Source of the DNA: an uncultured Hymenobacter sp.
Lineage (GTDB): Bacteria > Bacteroidota > Bacteroidia > Cytophagales > Hymenobacteraceae
Assembly: GCA_937871705.1 (NCBI GenBank)
Contig: CALMOO010000657.1
Coordinates: 9,326-73,325 of the forward strand
DNA: 64,000 nucleotides
Direction of reading: 5' to 3'
The notes below the pieces were generated by a model. The model worked only from the letters and a program-made list of their open reading frames with translations, made no database searches and was not told the DNA's origin. Shown here one piece after another: positions 17,784 to 25,695 of the stretch (its first letter is position 1; each line of letters opens with the position of its first letter). The translations under genes and the position numbers were made by a program.

Positions 17784-18116
17784 CGGTTGGCGGCAGGCGC
17801 GGATACCTTGCGTAAAAAGCTAGAAGCTGTTGCAATCAGTCTATTAACGCAAAATGTTATTTATCAAATTTTTATCTGCGCCGTGCGGGGCGACTAGTCG
17901 AGTGATAGGTAGCGACAAAAGCTTAATTCAAACCCCTCTTGTCCCGAAAAACCACCTTGTCGGCGGCCTGTCCTTTCCAGATAGGAAACGGGGTTTTGCG
18001 TAGGCCTAGTAAAAGCTACTTGATTCGCAGAAAATGACTGGCCGGCGGTCGTCAGCGTCTGCCCTAGGCTCGGCTACCCCTCCCCGGCGCCTGGGCCGCA
18101 AACCGGGCCGCGCGGT
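17784..18116. other. Intergenic stretch without recognised features
   Basis: This 333-base gap between two minus-strand genes is the upstream region of the quinone-type oxidoreductase. Its first 100 bases are A+T-rich and probably hold that gene's promoter, but I see no convincing consensus box, hairpin or short gene in it. Confidence 0.5.
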
Positions 18117-19082
18117 TCAACTGGTGAAATAACGCGCTGACTGCTCTAGGTCGGCCAGCAGGCCGGGCTGGGTCGGGTGCCAGCCTAGCCGCTCTTGGGT
18201 GAGCGCACTGGAACCGGGATTATCGGTTGCAAACAAGGGCCCGAGAAAGCCATAGTGGCGGGCGGCCTCCGGGCGCGACTGGCTGACAACCGGCACGCGG
18301 AGGCGGCGGCCGATGACCTCGGCAATGGCTTTGGTGGGTATCCCCGGTTCGGCCACTCCGTGGTAGCGGGCACCCGCCTCGCCCCGCTCCAGCGCTAGCC
18401 GGAAGAGCCGAACCGCGTCGAGGCGGTGAACCGCCGACCAACGGTTGTGCCCGTCGCCGACATACGCCGAGACTGCCTTTTTACGTGCGATGTCGATGAG
18501 GCGCGGCACGAAGCCGGTGTCGCCGTCGCCGTGCACCGTCGGCGGCAGGCGCACCACCGCAGTGCGCACGCCCTGGGCGGCCAGCGCCGCCGCCAGGGCT
18601 TCCGTAGGGAGGCGGTGGGCGGCCACGGAGTGGGGGTCGCCCGCCTCGTCTTCGCTCGTCAGGCGGCCCGCCGCCAGGGCGCCAACGCCGGAGGTGACGA
18701 CTAGGGGGCGATCAGAGCCAAGCAGCACGTCGCCGATGGCAGCGACAGCGCGCCGGTCGGCCTCGCCAATGGCCGCGATAAAGCGCGTGGCAATACCGCC
18801 GGGCCACCCGCTCAGCAGCACGCGCAGGCGCGTGGCGAGCGGCGCGTGAGAAAACGCGTGGATATAGGCCAGGTGAATGACGCCATCGGCCGCGGCGGCC
18901 CCCGTGCGCAGGCTTTCCAGGTCGTCGAGCGACCCTGTGTGTGCTTCGGCCCCGGCGGCGACCAAGGCCTGTGCAGCGGCCAGCGAACGGGCCAGGCCGA
19001 GCACCTGATGGCCGGCGCCGAGCAATTCCCGCACTACGGCCGAGCCGATAAAGCCGGTGGCGCCAGTTACAAATACACGCAT
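18117..19082 (-). CDS. SDR-family NAD(P)-dependent epimerase/reductase
   Basis: An extended short-chain dehydrogenase of 321 residues. The N-terminal nucleotide-binding motif is complete (VTGATGFIGSAVVRELL), followed by ARSLAAAQAL and a GSLDDLESL loop typical of the atypical SDR class. The usual YxxxK pair is not obvious, which suggests a divergent member acting as a reductase or a sensor. The stop lies after RYFTS. It starts 21 bp downstream of the NmrA-like gene, so the two are co-transcribed. Confidence 0.87.
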   Translation of the reverse strand: MRVFVTGATGFIGSAVVRELLGAGHQVLGLARSLAAAQALVAAGAEAHTGSLDDLESLRTGAAAADGVIHLAYIHAFSHAPLATRLRVLLSGWPGGIATRFIAAIGEADRRAVAAIGDVLLGSDRPLVVTSGVGALAAGRLTSEDEAGDPHSVAAHRLPTEALAAALAAQGVRTAVVRLPPTVHGDGDTGFVPRLIDIARKKAVSAYVGDGHNRWSAVHRLDAVRLFRLALERGEAGARYHGVAEPGIPTKAIAEVIGRRLRVPVVSQSRPEAARHYGFLGPLFATDNPGSSALTQERLGWHPTQPGLLADLEQSARYFTS

Positions 19083-19103
19083 CGCGGTAGCTTTAAGAGG
19101 GGT

Positions 19104-20015
19104 TTACTCATGGGTTAGGGCTTGCTGCACCGCCTGCCGAAAGGACTGCAGCGGCCGTGGCAAAAGCACCCGTATTGGCTGGGGGTCGCCAATCATATCG
19201 ACCCGGACGCCATCCACGATGCCTTTCATGGCCCCGCGGGGGAGCTTACCCATTCGGTCTAGGAGCGGGGCAAATGCCCCCAGGAGTCCCAGCGGAATCC
19301 GGAGCTTGACGGGATGCGGCCGGTCCAGCAGGTCGGCGGTCGTATCAATCAGTTGATTCATCGACAAGACATCATCGTTTCCTACATCATACCCCTGCCC
19401 GGCCGCGCGGGGCTCACCGAGCACGCCCACGAGGTAATAAATCAGGTCACTCAATGCAATGGTGCGCATCTTAGGCCGGTCTCCGCTCAGGGCAAAGGCC
19501 ACGCGCCGCTGGGCGTTGCCCACCACCGTATCGAACCCGCGGCCGCCTACGCCGACGATGTAGCCGGGCCGGATGACGGTCGCCGCCAAGCCGCTGTGCA
19601 GCAACAGTTGCTCAGTGTGCCAGCGCCCGCGCAGCCATTCTCCCGGCCCACCAGGGGAGATGCCCAGGGAGGTAAGGTAAATCACCTGGCCTACCCCGGC
19701 CGATTGACACGCTGTGATGACGTTTTGGATGCCGGTTTTTTCCACGTCCATGAAGCCTTGGCTCGCTTGGCTACCCGGCTGCGGCGACAGCGTGTGGATA
19801 GCAATGTAGACGGCAGAGACCGAGTTCACGGCCCGCTGCACCGAGGCAAGGTCCGCAATATCGCCCGGCATTACCTCACAGCCGATGCTGGCTAAGTCTT
19901 GAACTTTCGCCACATTCCGCACCAAGCAACGCACCGCGTGGCCGGCGGCTAGTAGAGCCTTGCTCAAGGGCCGGCCCACAAAACCCGACGCCCCCACAAC
20001 CAAGACTGTTTTCAT
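19104..20015 (-). CDS. NmrA-like NAD(P)-binding protein
   Basis: A 303-residue atypical SDR of the NmrA class. The motif VVGASGFVGRPLSKALLAAG binds the dinucleotide, and GDIADLASVQRAV and VIYLTSLGIS follow in the positions expected for this class. Such proteins act as redox sensors or as reductases of quinones and flavonoids. The gene heads the minus-strand pair with the downstream SDR gene and lies back to back with the AraC regulator (180 bp between starts), which suggests that the regulator controls it. Confidence 0.85.
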   Translation of the reverse strand: MKTVLVVGASGFVGRPLSKALLAAGHAVRCLVRNVAKVQDLASIGCEVMPGDIADLASVQRAVNSVSAVYIAIHTLSPQPGSQASQGFMDVEKTGIQNVITACQSAGVGQVIYLTSLGISPGGPGEWLRGRWHTEQLLLHSGLAATVIRPGYIVGVGGRGFDTVVGNAQRRVAFALSGDRPKMRTIALSDLIYYLVGVLGEPRAAGQGYDVGNDDVLSMNQLIDTTADLLDRPHPVKLRIPLGLLGAFAPLLDRMGKLPRGAMKGIVDGVRVDMIGDPQPIRVLLPRPLQSFRQAVQQALTHE

Positions 20016-20194
20016 ACTTTATCTGCAAGTACCATTTTCCCGCATGCTGGCGAGAATAAATCGAGGACTGAGTTTCAGCCACCATTACTCATTCTGACGC
20101 CAGCTGGTAACAAAGGTATTCGGGTAATTTTGAACGCGCTATGTGCTATCGTGCGCATTATCTTCGCCATCGTTCAAAATAAAGACTTTAATTC

Positions 20195-21166
20195 GTGGAC
20201 CCACTCTCAGAAATCCTCTCATTAGTAAAGATTCGCGGCTACCTGTACAATGCCTTTGCGGCGGGAGGGGAGTGGTCGATTGGGTTCGGTCCGCACGAGG
20301 GTATCAAGTTCTACGCGGCTGCGGTGGGCGCGTGCTGGCTTTCCATTGACGGGGTGGACGCGCCAATCCGGATAGAAACGGGCGACTGCCTATTGCTGCC
20401 GCACGGGCGACCCTTTCGAGTGGGTAGCGACCTGGCCCTAGCCCCAGTTGATGTGCGCAGCCTCAGGCCCACCGGCGGGACGGGCGGCATCGTGACGTAC
20501 CAGGGCGGCGGTGATTTTCTTAGTCTGGGCGGCTACTTCACCCTCGCGGGCGAGCAGGCCAACTTGCTGCTGGAGATGCTGCCGCCAGTCGTGCACATTC
20601 GCGCCGAAGCCGACAAGGCCATGCTGCGCTGGACGCTGGAACGGATGCAGCAGGAAGTGTACGCGCCGCAGCCGGGCAGCTTTCTGGTGGCTCAGCAACT
20701 GGCCAGCCTATTGCTGGTGCAGGCCCTGCGGCTGCACCTGGCGGACGAAGCGACGGTGGGCATCGGCTGGCTCTTTGCACTGGCCGACAAGCAGCTGGGC
20801 GCGGCGCTCGCTGCCCTGCACGCCGCGCCGGCGCAGCGCTGGACGGTGCAGGCGCTGGCCGCGTGCGCCGGCATGTCGCGCACCACATTTGCGGGCAAGT
20901 TCAAGGCGGCGGTCGGCCAGGCCCCCCTGGAATACCTGACGCACTGGCGGATGCGGCTGGCCGCTGACCAGCTGTTGACGTCCCACGACGCGCTGGCAAT
21001 CTTGGCCCCGGCGCTCGGCTACGAATCGGAAAGCGCCTTTAGTACGGCCTTCAAGCGCATTATGGGCTGTTCGCCCCGGCACTATAGGGAGCGGAACCGC
21101 CGCACCAGTCGCTTTTCAGGCCTGATAACTCCCCCGCCACTCGGCTCAAGCTTGGCGCTAAGCTGA
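20195..21166 (+). CDS. AraC-family regulator with cupin_6 sensor domain
   Basis: A 323-residue regulator, starting at a GTG because no in-frame ATG precedes the conserved DPLSEIL segment. The N-terminal half is the cupin_6 domain found in AraC regulators near oxidoreductase genes: an RGYLYNAFAAGGEWSIGF strand region, GDCLLLPHGRPF, then a FTLAGEQANLLLEMLPP helix. The C-terminal half has the two helix-turn-helix units (QALAACAGMSRTTFAGKFK; AILAPALGYESESAFSTAFKRIMGCSPRHYR). It is divergent from three NAD(P)-dependent enzymes and probably regulates them, acting on the 180-bp region between. Confidence 0.9.
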   Translation: MDPLSEILSLVKIRGYLYNAFAAGGEWSIGFGPHEGIKFYAAAVGACWLSIDGVDAPIRIETGDCLLLPHGRPFRVGSDLALAPVDVRSLRPTGGTGGIVTYQGGGDFLSLGGYFTLAGEQANLLLEMLPPVVHIRAEADKAMLRWTLERMQQEVYAPQPGSFLVAQQLASLLLVQALRLHLADEATVGIGWLFALADKQLGAALAALHAAPAQRWTVQALAACAGMSRTTFAGKFKAAVGQAPLEYLTHWRMRLAADQLLTSHDALAILAPALGYESESAFSTAFKRIMGCSPRHYRERNRRTSRFSGLITPPPLGSSLALS

Positions 21167-21966
21167 AGCGTTACGGGTCGGGAGCCCGAACGTGAAGTAA
21201 ACCGTGCTACGTCAGCGGGAGCCAATAGCGCCAAGCGCGGCAGCAACGCGCTGGCCTAGCTCTTAGGTGCTGCTGGCATTCACCGCGTTCTATTTAAAAG
21301 TGGCGGAAATACTCTTACCCCTATGAGCCAACGTTCGAGCTAGGAGATGTAGACAATAATCGCTGCACGGTAGTGCCCTGAAAAGCCTTGCCCCGCCCGG
21401 TGCAATAGCCCCCTTTGTTCAGCTTGACGGCAATCTGCCATAGTCATTGCTTAGGGACTCCGTACATTCCTGAAGCCTGCTGCGCCGCCGGTTAGTCAAT
21501 AGTTGTCTAGACCGCCTAAGGCAACGAAGCCGTTGCAAGGGGCTACCGAACCATTCGCAGCCGCAGGTTAACCGCCGCAAGCAGTTAAGTCAAGCGCAGC
21601 GACGCTCGAAGACTCCGCGCCTGGGCTACAAGACCAAGCTGGGTTGCCCTTCAAGCTTATTAACTGCCTGTGGGGCGTTGCGGTACCCGGCAGTGCGCAT
21701 GCTGCTTGCTGACGGTGCAGCTCGGTTCACCAGAGCCCCCTTGCCCCGTTCCGCCTATAAATTCCTGCACTTAGCGGTACCACTCGCCCACCGTCACGGA
21801 GCCACGAAGGCCCACTCTTGCACGTTCACACCTCCCCAAGTACGGGCGAATCGCTGCGGCACCCGTAGTTTACGACTTAGAAACGGGCCCCGGTACGCTG
21901 ATTCATAAGCTCTCCCGTTGCTTACAAAAATATCAGCTTTCTACAACGGCTAGCAAGCAAAGCTTT
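21167..21966. other. Long gap with a recombinase relic
   Basis: An 800-base stretch between the AraC gene and the Crp/Fnr gene. I see no intact gene; the open frame at 21678-21908 has no recognisable pattern. Between 21349 and 21441 the minus strand holds a short coding relic described separately. The rest looks like decayed sequence of mixed composition. The last 60 bases before 21967 probably hold the promoter of the Crp/Fnr gene. Confidence 0.5.
21349..21441 (-). pseudogene. Relic of a serine recombinase/resolvase-type gene
   Basis: Read on the minus strand, this segment encodes LWQIAVKLNKGGYCTGRGKAF followed by QGTTVQRLLST. The pattern (IAxxLNxxGYxTxxGKxFxxxTVxRLL) is that of the helical region after the catalytic domain of serine recombinases. 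No start, no catalytic part and no neighbouring recombinase sequence is visible, so this is a remnant. It suggests a former mobile element in this gap. The family call is by eye on about 30 residues. Confidence 0.4.
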
Positions 21967-22554
21967 ATGGACACGCAGTTGCTTCTCGCGCACATCCGGC
22001 AGTTCATTGAATTAACCGAAGAGGAGGTCGAATTTTTAGAAGGCGTACTCATCGCCCGGCCTTTTAAACCTGGCGAACTCATTGTCCGCAGTGGCGAGCC
22101 GGCCCGCCACCTGGGCTTCGTCAATGCCGGCCACACCGTCACCTACTACACCGATCCCCAGGGCGACGACCACGTCATCCGCTTCGCGGCCCCCGGCTGG
22201 TGGACGGGCGATACCCACAGCCTAGGCCTGACGCCCGTAACCCCCTTTACCACTAAAGGGCTGGGCGATGGCGAACTGCTGCTGCTGCCCCGGCTGGCGC
22301 ACCAGCACCTTCTAGAGCGCTACCTCAAGTTTGAACGGTACTTCCGGCAACTGTTTCAGACGGCCCTCGTGCGGCAACAACTCCGCTTCGTGGAAAACCA
22401 TTCCGTGCCGGCCGTTCAGCGGTACCTGAATTTTCAGGCCGCCTTTCCGGGCATGGAGCCCTACCTGCCGCAAAAATACGTGGCCTCCTACCTGGGCATC
22501 ACTCCCGAATTTTTAAGCAAAGTCCGCCGGGGCCTGGCGCTGCCCCCGCCTTAA
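21967..22554 (+). CDS. Crp/Fnr-family transcriptional regulator
   Basis: A 195-residue regulator. Residues 10-115 form a cyclic-nucleotide-binding-type beta barrel (FKPGELIVRSGEPARHLGFV, then VIRFAAPGWW), followed by the long dimerisation helix and a C-terminal winged helix with YVASYLGITPEFLSKVRRG as the recognition unit. The residues that contact cAMP in E. coli Crp are not conserved, which is usual in Bacteroidota members. It is followed 95 bp later by a YceI-family gene in the same direction, which it may control. Confidence 0.9.
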   Translation: MDTQLLLAHIRQFIELTEEEVEFLEGVLIARPFKPGELIVRSGEPARHLGFVNAGHTVTYYTDPQGDDHVIRFAAPGWWTGDTHSLGLTPVTPFTTKGLGDGELLLLPRLAHQHLLERYLKFERYFRQLFQTALVRQQLRFVENHSVPAVQRYLNFQAAFPGMEPYLPQKYVASYLGITPEFLSKVRRGLALPPP

Positions 22555-22649
22555 CCTAGGTTATGTTTGGGCCCGCGCTTTCTTACGCTAGGTCTATTTT
22601 GGGCTGACGGCCGGGCCGGACCTTTGCGGGGAACCAATCAGTACCTAAA

Positions 22650-23201
22650 ATGGACAATTCTACTACGTCGACATGGAAAATCGACCCCGGCCACTCCGCC
22701 GTGCAATTTAAAGTAAAGCACCTAGCCATTGCCAACATCGCCGGGGCTTTTAGCGCCTTTACCGGCATCGTGCAAACCGACCGGGACGATTTTGCAGAGG
22801 CGCAGGTGCACCTCGAAATTGAGGCCGCTAGCCTGGGCACGAACAACGAGAAGCGTGACGACCATCTCAAATCAGACGTTTTTTTTGATGTGCAGCAGTT
22901 TCCCACGCTGACCTTCGATGGCAGTTTGCATCGGACCATAGATAACTACGCGCTTACGGGACTGCTCACCCTGCGGGGTGTAACCCGACAAATGACGCTG
23001 CAGGCGGCCTTCACCGGCACCGGCAAAGGCCGGTGGGGCGATACTCGGGCCGGCTTTGAAGTGCGGGGCCGCCTGAATCGCACCGATTTCGGGCTGACGT
23101 GGAATATGCCGACGGAAGTCGGCGGCTTACTCATCGGCGAGGACATCCAACTGCAAATGGACATCGAGTTGATTAAAGAAGAAGTGGCGGCTACCCTTTA
23201 A
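22650..23201 (+). CDS. YceI-family protein
   Basis: A 183-residue protein matching YceI, a lipocalin-like beta barrel that binds long isoprenoid-type lipids. Family marks are WKIDPGHSAVQFKVKHL at the start, the DHLKSDVFFDVQQFPTLTF centre, and the end strand GGLLIGEDIQLQMDIEL. There is no signal peptide, so this is the cytoplasmic form common in Bacteroidota. A TTTG at 22566-22569 followed after 19 bases by TAGGTCTA could be its promoter, but the -7 match is partial. Confidence 0.92.
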   Translation: MDNSTTSTWKIDPGHSAVQFKVKHLAIANIAGAFSAFTGIVQTDRDDFAEAQVHLEIEAASLGTNNEKRDDHLKSDVFFDVQQFPTLTFDGSLHRTIDNYALTGLLTLRGVTRQMTLQAAFTGTGKGRWGDTRAGFEVRGRLNRTDFGLTWNMPTEVGGLLIGEDIQLQMDIELIKEEVAATL

Positions 23202-23492
23202 GTGGCCAGTTAGCAACAAACTGGCTGGTGCTGGGGCGATTTGGGCGGGCGGTGCACGCTCCCCATTCGGTGAACCAGTGGTTGGCAGAGGCCCATCCTG
23301 AAGATGCTCCTTTCTGGTTCCACCTATGCGCGGTAATAAACAGGGCACAGATACATTCCGTCAGCCAAATGCTTTTCGGCGGCCCGTTTAGCTTTTGGAA
23401 CAGGTTTTAACCAAGGCCACCGGCACCCGGTCAATAGTGAGGTGGTCGGGTAAACCTGGACTTAATAGGGTCTATTCTTTCGAATGTCATGA

Positions 23493-23880
23493 AAGATATT
23501 CCCTAACCTTACTCAACGGCGGCATTACAACGACGCCTTCCGGGCCGAGGCCTTACGCCTCGCTGGCAAGAACCGCTCGACCCAGGCGGCCGCCCGCGCA
23601 CTAAATACCAGTCCGAAGCTGCTGTATAAGTGGCAGAAAAAGGCTCTTAGCCCAGTGGCTGCTGCTCGCGGGGCGGAGTTGGACCCCGCCACGTCGGTTA
23701 AATTGCGTCAGTTGCGGGCCCTAGCGCGGCGGCAAGCGCAGAAACTGAGCATTTAAAAAAAGTCATTGCCAGTTGCCTGCTCTAGGCGCAGGCTCTCAGT
23801 GACCGATAACCCAGGAGTCGCTACCGTTTTATCAAGGCGCATCGGTGCAACACGTATCCACTTACTGCCTACCCACTCTT
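23493..23880 (+). pseudogene. Decayed IS3-family transposase (orfA plus start of orfB)
   Basis: From about 23505 the frame encodes RRHYNDAFRAEALRLAGKN, then STQAAARALNTSPKLLYKWQK: the helix-turn-helix OrfA of an IS3 element. It has no usable start (TGA just upstream, 23490-23492) and ends at TAA 23754-23756. In the next frame LKKVIA continues what should be the usual OrfA end, so an indel has hit the A-rich slippage site. At 23819-23880 RYRFIKAHRCNTYPLTAYPLL is the beginning of OrfB. The rest of OrfB, including the DDE residues, is missing. The element is dead. Confidence 0.8.
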
Positions 23881-23922
23881 AAAGAAATGTTGTAAAGACT
23901 GTTTCTTTAAAAATGGGTAGGC
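23867..23922. terminator. Long two-part hairpin, likely bidirectional terminator
   Basis: GCCTACCCA at 23867-23875 pairs with TGGGTAGGC at 23914-23922, and inside it TTAAAGAAA at 23879-23887 pairs with TTTCTTTAA at 23902-23910; the two 9-bp stems are separated by a 3x3 internal loop and close on a 14-base loop. It sits 9 bp after the stop of the minus-strand esterase gene and overlaps the last bases of the IS3 relic. It most likely ends transcription of the mannan-type operon, though it lacks a long T-run. Confidence 0.65.
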
Positions 23923-23931
23923 TACGGAGTC

Positions 23932-25563
23932 TTATTGCTTAAGTATTTTTAATGCTTTGCTTTCCCCCTTTCCAATCCTGATGTAGTAACTGCCGGCTTT
24001 TAAACCGCTTACATTCACCTGAACAGCGCCGTCACTATCCGGTGATTTCAAGCGCAGCACGGTGCGACCCACTGCGTCAACCACCGTAAGCGTGGTCTTG
24101 GCCGGAATATTGGTCAGCGTTACCGTTTCGTTGGCTGGAGTGGGAAAAAGCACTGTTTCCGAGGAATCTGACTTAGCGGCGGCCGTGCTGGCGCCTGGCT
24201 TAGCAGCGGCCGTGCTGGCTGCCCGTAGGGAGCCGGCCGCCGCCAACAGCCACTGACCGTGGAGTTGGTTATTGTCATCGTACTGAAGGATGTCGTCACC
24301 GTCGTTCAGACCGCCGCCGCTTACCTCCACAATCCGGCCGCTATGGGCCGCTTTCAACTTATAGTACCCATTGTCAGCGGCCAGCAGAATGAATTTCTGG
24401 TTGTTGGCTCCCCCTATGGTGGTCCATTGCAGCACATTGGCGGTGTTGTTGACATTGCCGCCTGCCACGTCCACCACTTTACCCGAGGCTACGTTGGTGA
24501 CTTTATAGGCCCCGTCGCCCACGTCGGTCAGGGTGAACTGCTGGTTGGTGGCGCCGGTACCGCGCCATTGCAGAATGTCCGCGCCATCGGCCGTGCTGCC
24601 GCCCGCCACATCCATATACTTGCCGCTATTGCGGTTTTGCAGCGAGTAGGTGCCATTTTTACCTGTCACGCCGTTGGCGCGCACCCGGATGGATGTCGTT
24701 AGGTTATCCCACCCGCCCAAACAGGCGTTGTCACTGGTAAGTGTCAAGTAGTTGCCACCAAAGTTGTCCTCCACATAGGCAAACACCTTGTAGCCGGCCG
24801 GCACTTTTATGGAGGAGATGTCATCATTGGCAACCCCTAGGGCTTGCAGCGCAGCATACGAATAATCGCCCACCGTGAGCTTGACGCCGTAGCCGCCGTA
24901 GGAGCAATTCTGGTAAAACGCCGGTACTACGGGATTAATCGTGTTGAAGGCGGTTTCGGCCAGCAGCAAGGCGCCAGCAGCGTTAGGGTGCAAGTTGTCG
25001 TTATATAAAGTAGTCCGTTTATTCTGGGTGGGCGTGTTATAATCAATGATGGAAGCGCCCTTAGCCTTGGCAATCTGCGCGATGAGCGGGATTACCTCAT
25101 TCTGCAAATTCGCTGGTTGCGGGGCGTCAGCATAGCAGGCTACCGGGTAGCACAGAAAAATAGTGGGATTCCGGCCATTCTGCCGGAAGGCGTCAATCAT
25201 GGCCGAGTAGTCGTTCACAAAATCAGCTTTGTACTGCCAGTTGTCCGGATGGGCATCGTTCGTCCCCAGCGATATGATAAGAATCTGCGGGTCGTAATTT
25301 TTGGCATCGGTGAACCGTGATGTGTTCCAGTAGGGCGAGGTGCCGCGCCGGAGCATAGTGCTGCCACTCACCCCGCAATTGAAGACAGTGTACTTGCTGC
25401 CCAGCATGACTCCTAGCCGGGCAGGCCAGGCTTCCTGGTCGGCATTTTGCAACGTGTAGCCGGCGGTGACACTATTGCCAACGCACACCACTCGAGTTTG
25501 CGCCCGCGCTACTAGGCCGCAGCAAGCTAGCAGCAGCGGAAGAAAAAACTTGATTTTTTTCAT
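23932..25563 (-). CDS. Secreted SGNH/GDSL esterase with crystallin-like, ricin-type and T9SS domains
   Basis: A 543-residue secreted enzyme, signal peptide ending near residue 21 (VARAQ). Residues 24-210 are an SGNH hydrolase: Ser31 in GNSVTAGY, a Gly in block II (GVSGS), Asn102 in GTND, and Asp189/His192 in DNLHPN. Such enzymes remove acetyl groups from glycans. Residues about 215-295 resemble a beta/gamma-crystallin fold (YGGYGVKL, FAYVEDNFGGNYLTL). About 298-440 form a ricin-type lectin with three repeats (NRNSGKYMDVAGGS, QW). The end is a T9SS sorting domain (LFPTPANETVTLTNI, LKAGSYYIRI). It is the last gene of the mannan-type operon; deacetylating the substrate is the likely job. Confidence 0.87.
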   Translation of the reverse strand: MKKIKFFLPLLLACCGLVARAQTRVVCVGNSVTAGYTLQNADQEAWPARLGVMLGSKYTVFNCGVSGSTMLRRGTSPYWNTSRFTDAKNYDPQILIISLGTNDAHPDNWQYKADFVNDYSAMIDAFRQNGRNPTIFLCYPVACYADAPQPANLQNEVIPLIAQIAKAKGASIIDYNTPTQNKRTTLYNDNLHPNAAGALLLAETAFNTINPVVPAFYQNCSYGGYGVKLTVGDYSYAALQALGVANDDISSIKVPAGYKVFAYVEDNFGGNYLTLTSDNACLGGWDNLTTSIRVRANGVTGKNGTYSLQNRNSGKYMDVAGGSTADGADILQWRGTGATNQQFTLTDVGDGAYKVTNVASGKVVDVAGGNVNNTANVLQWTTIGGANNQKFILLAADNGYYKLKAAHSGRIVEVSGGGLNDGDDILQYDDNNQLHGQWLLAAAGSLRAASTAAAKPGASTAAAKSDSSETVLFPTPANETVTLTNIPAKTTLTVVDAVGRTVLRLKSPDSDGAVQVNVSGLKAGSYYIRIGKGESKALKILKQ

Positions 25564-25641
25564 TGTATAGTATTTTCTTTAGATGAATAGAATTTGAAAT
25601 CAACTCTCAGTCAGTAGCTCATTCCAGAAGGGGCAGGGAAT

Positions 25642-25669
25642 AAAGCGCCGCCTTAGTTGGCGGCGCTTT
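25642..25669 (-). terminator. Perfect 11-bp hairpin after the GH76 gene
   Basis: AAAGCGCCGCC at 25642-25652 and GGCGGCGCTTT at 25659-25669 are perfect inverted repeats around a 6-base loop (TTAGTT). It lies 27 bp after the stop of the GH76 gene at 25696. Read on the minus strand, the stem ends in CTTTATT, a short U-rich tail, so it may terminate or protect the mRNA end of the upstream genes while the esterase gene is expressed separately or at a lower level. Confidence 0.75.
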
Positions 25670-25695
25670 CCATTTTACCTCGGGCTACTAACGAG

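Noticed and set aside
21678..21908. A 76-codon open frame in the gap before the Crp/Fnr gene
   Set aside because: It has no recognisable motif and irregular composition, and lies in decayed sequence.
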